Shown one piece after another: positions 44,425 to 54,308 of a stretch of 64,000 bases of DNA. The translations under genes and the position numbers were made by a program. Source of the stretch: Pedobacter jejuensis (GTDB lineage: Bacteria; Bacteroidota; Bacteroidia; Sphingobacteriales; Sphingobacteriaceae); assembly GCF_003725795.1 (NCBI RefSeq), contig NZ_RBEE01000023.1:310001-374000 (forward strand). Direction: 5' to 3'. Positions within the stretch are counted from its first letter, which is position 1, and every line of letters begins with the position of its first letter. The notes under the pieces were generated by a model. It saw only the letters and a list, made by a program, of their open reading frames with translations. It was not told the DNA's origin and did no database searches.

Positions 44425-45570
44425 CTAAAGCTCCTGAAGTTTGCGATTTAATTCTTGCACTTTGTCTTGTGCTTTTTTACGAGTGTAAATTTCAACAAGC
44501 AATTGTACAGTCTGCTTGTCGTTAGGATTAATTTCATTGGCACGAAGTAATGCAAATTGTGCTCTGTTAATTAATGAACTGTATTGAACATTCTTATCCG
44601 CATCAGATTTTTTTAATGCGTCGTTAGCCGTATTCACATAAGCTAGACCCAGTTGGTATAATGCGTCAAAATAATTTTGGTCAGTTGCTAAAGCTTTATT
44701 GTACGCTAAAATTGCTGTTGAGTTATTCCCGCCAACTTGTTGCAAATATCCATATAGAAAAAATAAAAGCTTATTTCCTTTTTCAACCTTTAAGTTATTT
44801 TCAATTAAACTCTGAGCCTTAGTAAAGTTTTCGGTATCCAGTAATAAATTTATATAATCGTTGGTTAAATAATGATTGTATGGATTTAATCTTAAACCAT
44901 CTTCTAAAGTTTTTATAGCATTTTCATTATCATATTTAGATAAGTAGAGTTGCGCCATTTTTTGAAATACAGCCGGGTTTTTAATGCTATCTTCTTTTGC
45001 TCGCTTAAAGTATTTTAAAGATTCATCATATAACTGTACATTCTGAGCACAAATAGCTGTATTTAAGGCTAAGGTAGAATCACCAGGAAAATTATCACTT
45101 ACTTCTCGCAAATCATCTAAAGCTTCTTTAAAGTCGTTATTGAAATATGACAGGTTGCCTCGCTCCTGCTTTTTAATCAAAATGTTATGTTCTGAAGCCT
45201 TTATTAAACCAGATGGATCCTCGTATTTATCTAAGCTATTGGCTTTTTTTATGGCTACAACTGCTGTGTCAAAATATTTGAAAGATGCAGTAGCATCTGT
45301 TTCTATCAATGCAGCATAAGATGTTAGGTATGATTTTATAGCCCAGGTTTCGGTCCAGTTTTTTGTTTTACTATCCTTATCAGCAGATTCTATTGCCTTT
45401 AACCCTTCTGAGATAATGCCTAGTTGTTTTTTGGGTTCATCTTTGCCTGCAAAAGATGCTTGTAATTTCCCAACAGCATTTCTTGCTATCAGCATCTGGC
45501 TTTTTTGCGAAAATCCTTTAAATGATAATAATACAAAAGCTACTATAAGAATTCGGGAACAATATTGCAT
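44425..45570 (-). CDS. Secreted TPR protein (second of a tandem pair)
   Basis: 381 residues with a signal peptide (1-21, 'FKGFSQ'). Helical TPR units span the protein: 'GNLSYFNNDFKEALDDLREV', 'NTAICAQNVQLYDESLKYFK' and 'KMAQLYLSKYDNENAIKTLED'. The N-terminal part ('KKQLGIISEGLKAIESADKD', 'WAIKSYLTSYAALIET') aligns with the next gene, so they are duplicates. It is probably a periplasmic or envelope scaffold and has no enzyme signature. Confidence 0.85.
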   Translation of the reverse strand: MQYCSRILIVAFVLLSFKGFSQKSQMLIARNAVGKLQASFAGKDEPKKQLGIISEGLKAIESADKDSKTKNWTETWAIKSYLTSYAALIETDATASFKYFDTAVVAIKKANSLDKYEDPSGLIKASEHNILIKKQERGNLSYFNNDFKEALDDLREVSDNFPGDSTLALNTAICAQNVQLYDESLKYFKRAKEDSIKNPAVFQKMAQLYLSKYDNENAIKTLEDGLRLNPYNHYLTNDYINLLLDTENFTKAQSLIENNLKVEKGNKLLFFLYGYLQQVGGNNSTAILAYNKALATDQNYFDALYQLGLAYVNTANDALKKSDADKNVQYSSLINRAQFALLRANEINPNDKQTVQLLVEIYTRKKAQDKVQELNRKLQEL

Positions 45571-45606
45571 AATATATTTAATGATACAATCGTAAAAATA
45601 AACATA

Positions 45607-45640
45607 AAAAAAAGAGCCCCGAAATTTCAGAGCTCTTTTT
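45607..45640 (-). terminator. Terminator between TPR genes
   Basis: On the minus strand, the hairpin AAAAAGAGCtctGAAATTTCggGGCTCTTTTT has a long T run. It separates the upstream TPR gene from the downstream one. Confidence 0.75.
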
Positions 45641-45654
45641 GATTGGAAAAACGA

Positions 45655-46743
45655 TTATTGTTTAGGCAAAGCGTCTAAACGTTTTTTAATTTCATCGTAA
45701 TTTTTAGTATCATTTCTAAATGCATAAATGGTTTTAAGCGTCTCTAAAGCGCCAGCATTTTTTGGATCAGCATCTAAGGCTTTTTTGTAATAAGGAACAG
45801 ATTTATCTAGTAAGCCGTTCATTTTTGCAGTTATTTCGTTAAATTCTTTAACTTTTTTCGCATCGATTTTGTTGCGGTCTGCTTGCATTTTTAATGCCTG
45901 ACTAAAATAAATATTACCTAATAATACTTGATATGCAGGATTATTTGGTTCTTTAGCCGCTAAGGTGTTCAGCATTTGTTCTGATTTTGCAGCATCACCT
46001 TTATCAATGTAGATTTGAGTTTCTGTTTTAATAAAGTTTGGATCTTCAGGGAACTTTGCAGCAGCTTCTTTAATCAAAGCCAAAGCAGCAGTAGTATCTT
46101 TTTGCTTGCTAAGTACTATGCCAATAATCTCTCCGTATAAGTCTTTAGATTGTGGCGAATTAAGCGATATTACCTTTTTGAATTGAGTAATTGTGTTTGG
46201 ATAATCATCCAAATTCCTAGCAGCAATACCGGCGTTTAAATACATTGCTGTATCTGCAGGATTTATAACTGTCGCTTGAACAAACTTACCATAAGCAGTT
46301 TTATAATCTTTTTTATTGTAAGCCAAAACACCAGCATTTCTTACCGCATTAGCAATATTGTTTTCCGCTAAAGTGATATTTTCTTTCTCAGTACCTTTCG
46401 TGTCAATTGTTTTAGCCTGAGCAACTGCATCCATAGCAATCTTTAAATTTGCATCAGAATTTTGCGCATTAACTGTATCAATTAAAGCAGCAGATGAAGC
46501 AAATAAAGCACGATATGACCATGCTTCGGGCATAATTTTAGATTTTTCATCAGCAATTGCTTTGTCAGTATGAGCTAAACCTGCTGAAATGGTTTCTAAT
46601 TTTTTAGCTACCGGAACGGAAGCACTTTGGCCCGTAATCTGGAATATTCCCCAAGCTTTCTTTGCCTCGGTAACTTCACCTTTCTGAGCAAATACAGAGC
46701 TAACTACACCTGCTAAAACTATACTTAAAACTACTCTTTTCAT
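45655..46743 (-). CDS. Secreted TPR protein (first of a tandem pair, after gyrA)
   Basis: 362 residues with a signal peptide (1-19, 'SSVFAQ'). The TPR segments include 'AGVLAYNKKDYKTAYGKFVQA', 'NAGIAARNLDDYPNTITQFK', 'NTLAAKEPNNPAYQVLLGNIY' and 'YYKKALDADPKNAGALETLK'. It is homologous to 44425-45570. It starts 30 bases after gyrA and is probably co-transcribed with it, though a functional link is not implied. It is followed by a terminator. Confidence 0.85.
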   Translation of the reverse strand: MKRVVLSIVLAGVVSSVFAQKGEVTEAKKAWGIFQITGQSASVPVAKKLETISAGLAHTDKAIADEKSKIMPEAWSYRALFASSAALIDTVNAQNSDANLKIAMDAVAQAKTIDTKGTEKENITLAENNIANAVRNAGVLAYNKKDYKTAYGKFVQATVINPADTAMYLNAGIAARNLDDYPNTITQFKKVISLNSPQSKDLYGEIIGIVLSKQKDTTAALALIKEAAAKFPEDPNFIKTETQIYIDKGDAAKSEQMLNTLAAKEPNNPAYQVLLGNIYFSQALKMQADRNKIDAKKVKEFNEITAKMNGLLDKSVPYYKKALDADPKNAGALETLKTIYAFRNDTKNYDEIKKRLDALPKQ

Positions 46744-46773
46744 AAAATTATTATTCTATTCTTAATTATTGGA

Positions 46774-49368
46774 TTAATTTTCGTCTTCCTCTTTATTATC
46801 TTCTGCATCAGCTTCTTCGTCTGTATCTTCAGCTTCTGGAGTGGTATCTGCTTCTACTTCTTCGCCATCTTTTACCAACACATCTTCTAAATCAATTGTT
46901 TCCTCTTCATCCTCTTCGTGGTCAATTTTAGTTACCGAAGCAATTTCATCATCACCTTTTAAAGATATTAAACGAACACCTTGAGTTGCTCTACCCATTA
47001 CCCTTAAAGCTGAAACGGGAATCCTGATAACAATACCAGAACGATTGATAATCATTAAATCTTCACTATCGGTAACGTCTTTAATGGAAACTAATTGTCC
47101 TGTTTTTTCGGTAACATTTATGGTTTTAACACCTTTACCACCACGGTTTGTAACGCGATAATCTTCAATATCCGTACGTTTTCCATATCCCTTTTCTGAT
47201 ACTACTAACACCGTAACTTCAGGATTGTTTATGGCAATCATTCCAACAACCTCATCTTTATCATGTGCAAGCCTAACGCCACGTACGCCTGTAGCAGTTC
47301 TGCCCATCGGGCGAACGGTGCTTTCGTTAAAGCGAATTGCTCTTCCAGAACGTAAAGCCATTACAATTTCGCTCGATCCATTGGTTAAACATGCTTCTAA
47401 AAGCACATCGCCATCGTTAATGTTTATTGCATTTATTCCGTTAACACGAGGACGAGAATATGCTTCCAGAGAAGTTTTCTTAATGGTACCTTTCTTAGTA
47501 CACATGATGATGAAATTGTTCTCTAAATATTCCTGGTCTTTTAAATTTTTAACCTTTATGTAGGCTTTAATTTTTTCTTCTTTTGGTATATTGATGATGT
47601 TTTGTATCGCTCTACCCTTACTCGTTCTAGAACCTTCCGGAATTTCGTAAACCCTTAACCAGAAACATCTTCCGGCTTCTGTAAAGAATAACATGTAATT
47701 ATGGTTGGTGGCAATAAGCATGTGTTCAATAAAATCTTCATTTCTTGAATTACTACCTTTTGAGCCTTTACCACCTCTACCCTGCGCTCTAAATTCTGTT
47801 GCTGGCGTACGTTTTACATAACCTTCATGTGAAATGGTGATTACAACTTCTTCATCATCGATGAAATCTTCCATGCTCATGTCTTCAGCTGAATGAACGA
47901 TAGTTGTTCTACGCTCATCACCAAATCTCTGACGGATATCTGCCAATTCATCTTTGATGATTTGCATACGCAAACCTTCATCAGCTAAGATAGATTTCAA
48001 ATGCTCAATAGTTTTCATTAATTCAGCATATTCATCCTTAATTTTATCTCTTTCTAGTCCTGTTAAACGACGTAAAGTCATATCCAGAATGGCACGAGCC
48101 TGGATGTCGCTCAAACCAAATTGCTCCATTAAGCCAACACGTGCTTCGTCTGGTGTTTCTGAAGCACGAATTAATTTAATAACTTCATCTAAATGATCTA
48201 AAGCAATTAAATAACCTTCTAAAATATGTGCTCTTTTCTCCGCTTCTGCTAATTCATATTTTGTACGGCGAACAATTACATCATGACGATGGTCTACAAA
48301 ATGCACAATTAAATCTTTAAGATTTAGCATCTGAGGACGACCTTTTACCAATGCAATATTATTTACACTGAAAGAGGTTTGTAAGGCTGTATATTTATAT
48401 AGGTTATTTAAAACAATTGATGCATTTGCATCACGTTTAATTTCGTAAACAATGCGGATACCATCTTTATTAGATTCATCACGAATATTAGAAATTCCCT
48501 CTAGTTTTTTCTCGTTAACCAGTTCAGCAGTACGCTCAACCATATTGGCTTTATTTACCTGATATGGAATTTCGGTAACGATGATTACTTCACGATCTTT
48601 AACATTTTCAATTTCGGCCTTAGCACGCATAACAATACGACCGCGACCAGTTTCAAATGCTTCTTTAACACCATTATAGCCGTAAATGATACCACCTGTA
48701 GGGAAATCAGGGGCTTTTACAAACTTCATTAATTCCTCAATAGTGATATCTCTGTTATCGATATAACTTACAACACCATCAATCACTTCGGTTAGGTTGT
48801 GTGGCGCCATATTCGTGGCCATACCAACCGCAATACCCGAAGAACCATTAACTAAAAGGTTGGGTATTTTAGCTGGTAAAACTGTTGGTTCTTGTAAGGT
48901 ATCATCAAAGTTTAACTGGAAATCTACCGTATCTTTATTGATATCGGCAAGCATTTCTTCAGCTATTTTAGCGAAACGTGCTTCCGTGTAACGCATCGCA
49001 GCCGGCGAATCACCGTCGATGTGTCCGAAGTTTCCTTGTCCATCTACCATTGGGTAACGTAAACTCCAATCCTGAGCCATACGTACCATGGTAAAATAAA
49101 CCGATGCATCACCATGTGGGTGATATTTACCCAAAACCTCACCTACAATACGGGCAGATTTTTTATGTGGTTTATTACTTGTTACACCTAAATCGAGCAT
49201 ACCATATAAAACACGGCGGTGTACCGGTTTTAATCCATCGCGTACATCAGGCAAAGCCCTTGATACGATAACCGACATTGAATAGTCAATGTAAGCCGAT
49301 TTCATTTGCTCTTCAATATTTATTTGAATGATTTTGTCGTTTTGCTGATTTTCTAAATCTTCTGCCAT
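46774..49368 (-). CDS. gyrA: DNA gyrase subunit A
   Basis: 864 residues. The winged-helix core has catalytic Y127 in 'AMRYTEARF'. The QRDR reads '[12 protein letters not shown]', so E. coli Ser83 is Ala88 and Asp87 is Phe92. The C-terminal pinwheel repeats include the GyrA box 'RGGKGSKG' and 'QGRGGKG'-type segments, and the tail is very acidic (Asp/Glu ~815-864). With GyrB it introduces negative supercoils. A TAnnTTTG box lies ~67 bases upstream. Confidence 0.97.
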   Translation of the reverse strand: MAEDLENQQNDKIIQINIEEQMKSAYIDYSMSVIVSRALPDVRDGLKPVHRRVLYGMLDLGVTSNKPHKKSARIVGEVLGKYHPHGDASVYFTMVRMAQDWSLRYPMVDGQGNFGHIDGDSPAAMRYTEARFAKIAEEMLADINKDTVDFQLNFDDTLQEPTVLPAKIPNLLVNGSSGIAVGMATNMAPHNLTEVIDGVVSYIDNRDITIEELMKFVKAPDFPTGGIIYGYNGVKEAFETGRGRIVMRAKAEIENVKDREVIIVTEIPYQVNKANMVERTAELVNEKKLEGISNIRDESNKDGIRIVYEIKRDANASIVLNNLYKYTALQTSFSVNNIALVKGRPQMLNLKDLIVHFVDHRHDVIVRRTKYELAEAEKRAHILEGYLIALDHLDEVIKLIRASETPDEARVGLMEQFGLSDIQARAILDMTLRRLTGLERDKIKDEYAELMKTIEHLKSILADEGLRMQIIKDELADIRQRFGDERRTTIVHSAEDMSMEDFIDDEEVVITISHEGYVKRTPATEFRAQGRGGKGSKGSNSRNEDFIEHMLIATNHNYMLFFTEAGRCFWLRVYEIPEGSRTSKGRAIQNIINIPKEEKIKAYIKVKNLKDQEYLENNFIIMCTKKGTIKKTSLEAYSRPRVNGINAININDGDVLLEACLTNGSSEIVMALRSGRAIRFNESTVRPMGRTATGVRGVRLAHDKDEVVGMIAINNPEVTVLVVSEKGYGKRTDIEDYRVTNRGGKGVKTINVTEKTGQLVSIKDVTDSEDLMIINRSGIVIRIPVSALRVMGRATQGVRLISLKGDDEIASVTKIDHEEDEEETIDLEDVLVKDGEEVEADTTPEAEDTDEEADAEDNKEEDEN

Positions 49369-49434
49369 AAATTATTATTCTCGCTATTAAAAACGATATT
49401 TAAAAAAGGTATTATTATAACCTTGCGAATTTAA

Positions 49435-49442
49435 CAAAATTA
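49435..49442 (-). promoter_or_regulatory. -7 box of gyrA promoter (TAATTTTG)
   Basis: Perfect minus-strand TAnnTTTG, 66 bases before the gyrA ATG. Confidence 0.5.
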
Positions 49443-49618
49443 TGCCGAATTAAGGCATTGTGGAAAAGTTTTGACTATTAAGGTAGGTTTTGAGATGGCT
49501 GCTTTTTTATACGTTCTTACAGTGATGTTTAAATGATTTTAAATCATCCATAATTTTGTTTATTTATGATTCTTATTCTAGTGATTCAAATAAAATCTTG
49601 ATTTAATATTGTTTCTGA

Positions 49619-49626
49619 TACTTTTG
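49619..49626 (+). promoter_or_regulatory. -7 box of MFS (Tet-like) promoter (TACTTTTG)
   Basis: Perfect TAnnTTTG with a TTG at 49598-49600, 18 bases upstream, as the -33 element. This is the best full promoter match in the window. Confidence 0.65.
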
Positions 49627-49645
49627 TGTATCAATCTAATTAATA

Positions 49646-50857
49646 ATGGCCAAGCAAAAAAAATCAGCAATGGTATTTATCATGATAACACTCCTGATAG
49701 ATTTTACAGGTTTTGGAATTATAATACCTGTTTTACCTAAGCTAATTCAAGAATTTACAGGCGGTAGTGTCAGTGTTGCTGCAGATTATGGAGGCTATTT
49801 AATGGTAGCATTCGCTTTGGCGCAATTTATATTTTCACCAATTATGGGTGGATTAAGTGATCAATATGGTAGAAGACCAATCTTATTGTTTTCATTATTT
49901 GGATTAGGGATAGATTATATTTTCCTTTCGTTTGCACCTTCCATCTTTTGGTTATTTATAGGTAGGATAATCGCAGGTGTTACAGGGGCTAGCTTTACAA
50001 CAGCTATGGCATACATCGCCGATATTTCTGAACCTGAAAAGAAAGCTCAAAATTTTGGTCTGGTTGGAGCAGCTTTTGGCGTTGGTTTTATTTTAGGTCC
50101 GGTTATAGGTGGTATATTTAGCACATTTGGATTGCGTGTTCCTTTTATGATATCAGCCGGCTTAGCATTAATTAACTGGCTGTACGGCTATTTTATTCTA
50201 CCAGAATCTTTAGCAATTGTAAACCGTAGAAAATTTTCATGGAAACGAGCAAATCCAATTGGTTCATTTATCAATGCATCCAAATACCCGGCAATTTTGG
50301 GTTTGCTAGCTACACTCCTACTATTATATGTAGCAAGCCATTCGGTACAATCAAACTGGTCTTATTATGTTATTGAAAAATTTAAATGGGATTCGACCAT
50401 GATTGGATATTCTTTAGGTGTAGTTGGTTTGATGGTTGCAATTGTTCAGGGTGGTTTAATCAGGGTAATAATTCCAAAAATCGGTAATAGGAAAGCCATT
50501 TACTTTGGCTTAATACTTTATGTTATAGGTTTCGTCTGTTTCGCGTTTGCGGCAAATGGATTTATGATGATGCTATTCATTATCCCTTATTGCCTTGCAG
50601 GTATCGGTGGACCAGCCATGCAAAGTATAATTTCCAATCAAGTACCCGAAAATGCCCAAGGCGAAATTCAAGGAATTACCACAAGTTTGCAAAGCTTAGC
50701 TGCCATAATCGGTCCTTTTTTGGCAAGCCATATTTTCGTTTATTTTATTCAGGATGGAACACCACTATATTTTCCTGGCGCACCATTTATTTTAAGTGCA
50801 TTTTTAACTTTAATAGGATTATTTATAGCGATAAGAGCATTAAGGAAATATCATTAA
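49646..50857 (+). CDS. MFS drug/tetracycline-type (TCR/Tet) transporter
   Basis: 403 residues with 12 membrane helices. 'LLIDFTGFGIIIPVLPKLIQEF' and motif A 'GGLSDQYGRRPILL' are typical of the TCR/Tet branch. 'GRIIAGVTGASFTTAMAYIADI' and 'GPVIGGIFSTFGLRVPFMI' (motif C) also fit. It probably exports a drug-like compound or metabolite with protons. It is the chromosomal family and not evidence of tetracycline resistance. The end overlaps the convergent 50854-51618 gene by four bases. Confidence 0.92.
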   Translation: MAKQKKSAMVFIMITLLIDFTGFGIIIPVLPKLIQEFTGGSVSVAADYGGYLMVAFALAQFIFSPIMGGLSDQYGRRPILLFSLFGLGIDYIFLSFAPSIFWLFIGRIIAGVTGASFTTAMAYIADISEPEKKAQNFGLVGAAFGVGFILGPVIGGIFSTFGLRVPFMISAGLALINWLYGYFILPESLAIVNRRKFSWKRANPIGSFINASKYPAILGLLATLLLLYVASHSVQSNWSYYVIEKFKWDSTMIGYSLGVVGLMVAIVQGGLIRVIIPKIGNRKAIYFGLILYVIGFVCFAFAANGFMMMLFIIPYCLAGIGGPAMQSIISNQVPENAQGEIQGITTSLQSLAAIIGPFLASHIFVYFIQDGTPLYFPGAPFILSAFLTLIGLFIAIRALRKYH

Positions 50858-51618
50858 TTAGCAGGATTTAAAATTTTGTATTCATTGTAGGCCATTACTA
50901 CGTTAAACACTAATAATACTATTCCTTCGTAATTAATTTTTTCATCTAAGTTTAATTTGAAAATTACTGAGGATAAAGTGATAAACAGTATCAATCCCAC
51001 AGAGATAAAAAAAGATACTCTAAAAGTTTTTAATAGTAAAGATAATCTAAATAAGGTATTTCTTTTAAAAATTTTTGGTGCATTTATTAGTTGTACGATG
51101 CTTGTGATTATAAAAAAGGCGATAAGTACTAAAAATACGTTTGATAACATTCCACTGTTAAGTGGTGGAAGAACCAATAATTTTTGCTGAATAAAAACCC
51201 AAATAACTATAATACACAATCCTAATTCTAAAAGTTGCCAGTTCTTATTGGTTATTAACCATCTCATGATCGGATTTGGTTCCTTTTGCATAGCATAAGT
51301 TAGCACTGTTTTAGTTTTTTCTGAAATTGGTGTAAAGGGATTTAAAATGCTAATAATGAATACTAAAATCGATAGAAAGAATTGGAAAATGCCATCACTA
51401 ACTAAAATATGTATCCCATTGCTTGTAAGTACTGTACTCGTAAGAACAGAAAGAAGTAATAAAACAACGATTAACGAGTGAAATAGAAATGGATAGTAAT
51501 TTAGTATTACATTTTGCTCTGCAACATAATGTAAGGGTGTATTGTTATCCTCCTCTATCTTAAATTTTTTAACCAGATTTACAACAACGAACAAAAGAAA
51601 TATCGGAAAAAAAAACAT
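50854..51618 (-). CDS. Multi-pass membrane protein of unknown function
   Basis: 254 residues with about 6 membrane helices, separated by short charged loops ('NTPLHYVAEQNVILNYYPF', 'MQKEPNPIMRWLITNKNWQL'). It starts with a hydrophobic 'MFFFPIFLLFVVVNLV'. No family is recognised. It follows the phoH-like gene by 33 bases on the same strand and may be cotranscribed with it. Its end overlaps the MFS gene. Confidence 0.7.
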   Translation of the reverse strand: MFFFPIFLLFVVVNLVKKFKIEEDNNTPLHYVAEQNVILNYYPFLFHSLIVVLLLLSVLTSTVLTSNGIHILVSDGIFQFFLSILVFIISILNPFTPISEKTKTVLTYAMQKEPNPIMRWLITNKNWQLLELGLCIIVIWVFIQQKLLVLPPLNSGMLSNVFLVLIAFFIITSIVQLINAPKIFKRNTLFRLSLLLKTFRVSFFISVGLILFITLSSVIFKLNLDEKINYEGIVLLVFNVVMAYNEYKILNPAN

Positions 51619-51651
51619 ATTAAAGGGTATAGTATTTATTGAATATATTGT

Positions 51652-53004
51652 TTAAAGCAACTCATTTGCCAAATTAGCCAGCTCGCTCCTTTCGCCTTTA
51701 TGCAAAGTAATGTGTGCATAAAGTGGGTGATTCTTAGCGTTTTCGATTAGATAAGAAAGTCCGTTGCTTTCAGAATCAAGATAAGGCGTATCAATTTGAT
51801 AAATATCTCCTGTAAAAATGATTTTTGTATGCTCACCCGCTCTCGAAATTATTGTTTTAACTTCATGAGGGGTTAAATTTTGGGCTTCATCTATAATGAA
51901 GAAAATCTTTGTTAAAGTTCTACCTCTGATAAAAGCTAGTGGCGCAATTGCTATTTTCTCTGTTGCAACTAATTCATCAATTTTTGCAGACATTTTATCA
52001 TCTGCGCTAAACTGCTCTTTAATAAAACGTAAGTTATCCCAGATTGGAGACATGAAAGGATCTGTTTTAGATTTTGCATCTCCAGGAAGAAATCCAATAT
52101 CCTTATTGCTTAACGAAACTATTGGTCGGGTAATGTAAATTTGTCTGAAATCTTTTCGTTGCTCAAGCGCACTTGCTAATGCTAAAAGTGTTTTCCCTGT
52201 TCCAGCATTGCCTTGTATGCTAACCAATTTAATATCATCATTCAACAAAGCATGAATTGCAAAAGCTTGTTCGGGGTTTTTTGGTTTAATTCTAAAAATC
52301 TCATCAGAGTAAACTTCTGTGAGCGTTTTTTTAGCATGGTTGTAAAAAGCGTTAATCGTTTTTCTTTTATTTTTAAGGATATAAAAATGATTGGCTTTTT
52401 TTGATGGTAAATCAGCCTCATCAACATCGATTTTATGATTGTGCTTCAGTTTATCAATTAGTGTTTCTGAAAATGCATTAAGTTCGGTTTTACCTGCATA
52501 TAATTCATCAACATTTTTTATTTTACCTGTTTCGTAATCTTCAGCATTTAAGTTAAGAGCCTTTGCTTTTAATCGTAGGCAAATATCTTTTGAAACTAAT
52601 ATAACTTTCTTATCAGGATTTTCCTCTTTTAGGCTTAAAGCTGCATTTAGAATTTTATGATCGGTTTTGCCCACTCCGAAAATCTCTTCAGCATTAGTTT
52701 TTAAAGGCTTTTCGTTTAACACGACTTTGAATTTGCCCAGATTGGGTGAATCCAAATTTACCCAATCGTTTATCAGTTGTTGTTTCGATGCTATATCAAT
52801 TAGCCTGATAAAACTTCTAGCTTCAAAGTTTCTGGTATCGTTACCACTTTTAAAATTATCTAGCTCTTCTAAAACCTGAATGGGTATGGCTACATCGTGC
52901 TCGTGAAAATTATTAATGGCATCGTGATCGTACAAAATCACAGAGGTATCTAGTACAAATATTTTTTTTGACGAGTTGATGTTTGATTTAACTTTTTTTG
53001 CCAT
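51652..53004 (-). CDS. PIN-PhoH fusion protein (YlaK/PhoH2-type)
   Basis: 450 residues. The N-terminal PIN domain (~12-150) has 'KIFVLDTSVILYDHDAINNF', with the first metal Asp in DTSV, and the acidic 'VLEELDNFKSG'. The C-terminal PhoH ATPase (~245-450) has Walker A 'GNAGTGKTLLALAS' and Walker B 'FFIIDEAQNL'. PhoH2-type proteins are RNA helicase/RNase pairs, with the PIN nuclease and the ATPase in one chain. The name PhoH does not imply phosphate control. The membrane-protein gene follows by 33 bases. Confidence 0.92.
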   Translation of the reverse strand: MAKKVKSNINSSKKIFVLDTSVILYDHDAINNFHEHDVAIPIQVLEELDNFKSGNDTRNFEARSFIRLIDIASKQQLINDWVNLDSPNLGKFKVVLNEKPLKTNAEEIFGVGKTDHKILNAALSLKEENPDKKVILVSKDICLRLKAKALNLNAEDYETGKIKNVDELYAGKTELNAFSETLIDKLKHNHKIDVDEADLPSKKANHFYILKNKRKTINAFYNHAKKTLTEVYSDEIFRIKPKNPEQAFAIHALLNDDIKLVSIQGNAGTGKTLLALASALEQRKDFRQIYITRPIVSLSNKDIGFLPGDAKSKTDPFMSPIWDNLRFIKEQFSADDKMSAKIDELVATEKIAIAPLAFIRGRTLTKIFFIIDEAQNLTPHEVKTIISRAGEHTKIIFTGDIYQIDTPYLDSESNGLSYLIENAKNHPLYAHITLHKGERSELANLANELL

Positions 53005-53071
53005 TTGTAAATTTAAGATATCTTTGGTAAATCACCAGCTAAAAAATTTTCTCGCAATGGATAACTAATTT

Positions 53072-53141
53072 TTCTGCGTAACCTGCCGGAGAATATTACT
53101 CTAGAAAATTTCTCCCCCTGAATTCACAGATTTACGCAGAA
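53072..53141. repeat. Inverted repeat TTCTGCGTAA...TTACGCAGAA
   Basis: Perfect 10-base inverted arms at 53072-53081 and 53132-53141 with 50 bases between. The element lies between the phoH-like gene and the GxxExxY gene. It may be a mobile or REP-like remnant. Confidence 0.5.
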
Positions 53142-53217
53142 TTAAGAATCTCTATTTTATCATTTATGAAAAATAATCCAATCAGCGAGAACCCAAAAAC
53201 TTCTAATGCTGAAGCAA

Positions 53218-53595
53218 TTATAAACCATTTACTTTTCGCACAATTGCTGTCGAAATATCTGAAGAATTAAAATTGACTAATAAACCTAATTTTAAATTTA
53301 ATAATTTTAGATATGTAAGCACCTGTTTGTGATGAACAGGCAAAAGATTCTCTACAGATTTTATTTCAATCAGTACTAAATTCTCTATCAGTAAATCTAT
53401 TCTGTAGCCAGCATCAAAAATAATCCCATTATAAATTATTGGTAAGAATACTTCTGATTGAACCTCTAAACCTTCCTCTCTAAGTACATGCAATAAAACA
53501 GCGTGATATGCTGATGCTAAAAGACCTGGTCCAAGAGCCTTATATACGCTGTAAATGCATCCCCTTACAAGGTAAGAAATTTGATTTTCATCCAA
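53218..53595 (-). CDS. GxxExxY-family protein, signature Glu replaced by Ala
   Basis: 125 residues from a TTG start at 53595, the only start-like codon after an in-frame TAG. The PD-(D/E)XK_3 core 'AGYRIDLLIENLVLIEIKSV' has the Asp...Glu-x-Lys catalytic set. The family-naming motif GxxExxY appears as 'GLLASAY', so its Glu is Ala. The rest of the length is typical. The function of the family is unknown and it may be a nuclease-fold protein. It is flanked by an inverted repeat and a decayed gene. Confidence 0.85.
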   Translation of the reverse strand: MDENQISYLVRGCIYSVYKALGPGLLASAYHAVLLHVLREEGLEVQSEVFLPIIYNGIIFDAGYRIDLLIENLVLIEIKSVENLLPVHHKQVLTYLKLLNLKLGLLVNFNSSDISTAIVRKVNGL

Positions 53596-53649
53596 ATAAT
53601 TCTGATTAATTAATTTGGGATGATAAAGAATGGGGATTATCTAAAAACA

Positions 53650-53689
53650 AAAGCGGGGTTCTTCTTCTTTCGATTCAGTTCCCCGCTTT
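53650..53689 (-). terminator. Hairpin terminator of decayed gene
   Basis: Stem AAAGCGGGG / CCCCGCTTT around a 22-base loop. On the minus strand it is followed by TTTTGTTTTT, so it would end transcription from the remnant at 53675-53891. Confidence 0.7.
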
Positions 53690-53891
53690 AACTTTTATAA
53701 CAACCGTAGTCGCTAAAAAAGCATCTATTACATCTGTAAATTGAATTTCTTCGATATTACTTGGTTTTACAACTTTTGTAAATCTTTAAGAAATTATTTC
53801 TGATAGCAACATTCCGTAAAATAATGCCATTTTCAATAATGTCTGCTAAGCCTTTTGATTTTCTGATGTTTCCATCTTTCGATTTCTTCAT
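53675..53891 (-). pseudogene. Decayed small gene of unknown family
   Basis: On the minus strand an ATG at 53891 opens 44 codons ('MKKSKDGNIRKSKGLADIIE', 'NGIILRNVAIRNNFLKIY') and stops at 53757. The next frame continues with 'KVVKPSNIEEIQFTDVIDAF', 'LATTVVIKVKAGN' and a TGA at 53675-53677. One or two base losses in the A-rich junction near 53780 would join the two frames into a protein of about 75 residues. A terminator follows, as for a real gene. The rest of the gap up to 54308 is AT-rich with no other gene. The family is not recognised. Confidence 0.55.
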
Positions 53892-54308
53892 TCATATTTT
53901 ATTGGTTTAACCCGCTAAAAACAATCTATTCTTATTAAGATAATTCGAAAAATTTTCCCTTTCGGTTCTATTTCTCTTTTGAATTTTCTTATCAGACTTT
54001 CAAATTACTCCGTATTTGATATAATCTAATATAGGCTGTAAATGACTATTTTTCAATATAAATATTGTAGTTTTTTTGAACATAGTTATTAACCTCAATA
54101 TCAAAGTTATAAACAGTTAAATTGTAGGAATTTGGCCTATAACGTAATTAAATAAAGAACCATTAATGTTATTAACATTTGGGTGTAATTAACTTATTAA
54201 CAATAACTTAAAAAAATAGCAATCAATTATAGTACGATTTAAGCCTAAAAACTAAAATATAATAGAAAAGTTAAAATAAATCCTGCAACAAAAGCCTTTG
54301 TAATATGT

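Noticed and set aside
49646..50857. Tetracycline resistance gene
   Set aside because: It belongs to the TCR/Tet MFS branch, but this is not enough to claim a resistance determinant. No mobile context is present.
53900..53990. Short minus-strand frame resembling ribosomal protein S21 (ESLIRKFKREIE)
   Set aside because: Only 27 codons after a stop, and the similarity is confined to a basic helix. Likely chance or too weak to call.
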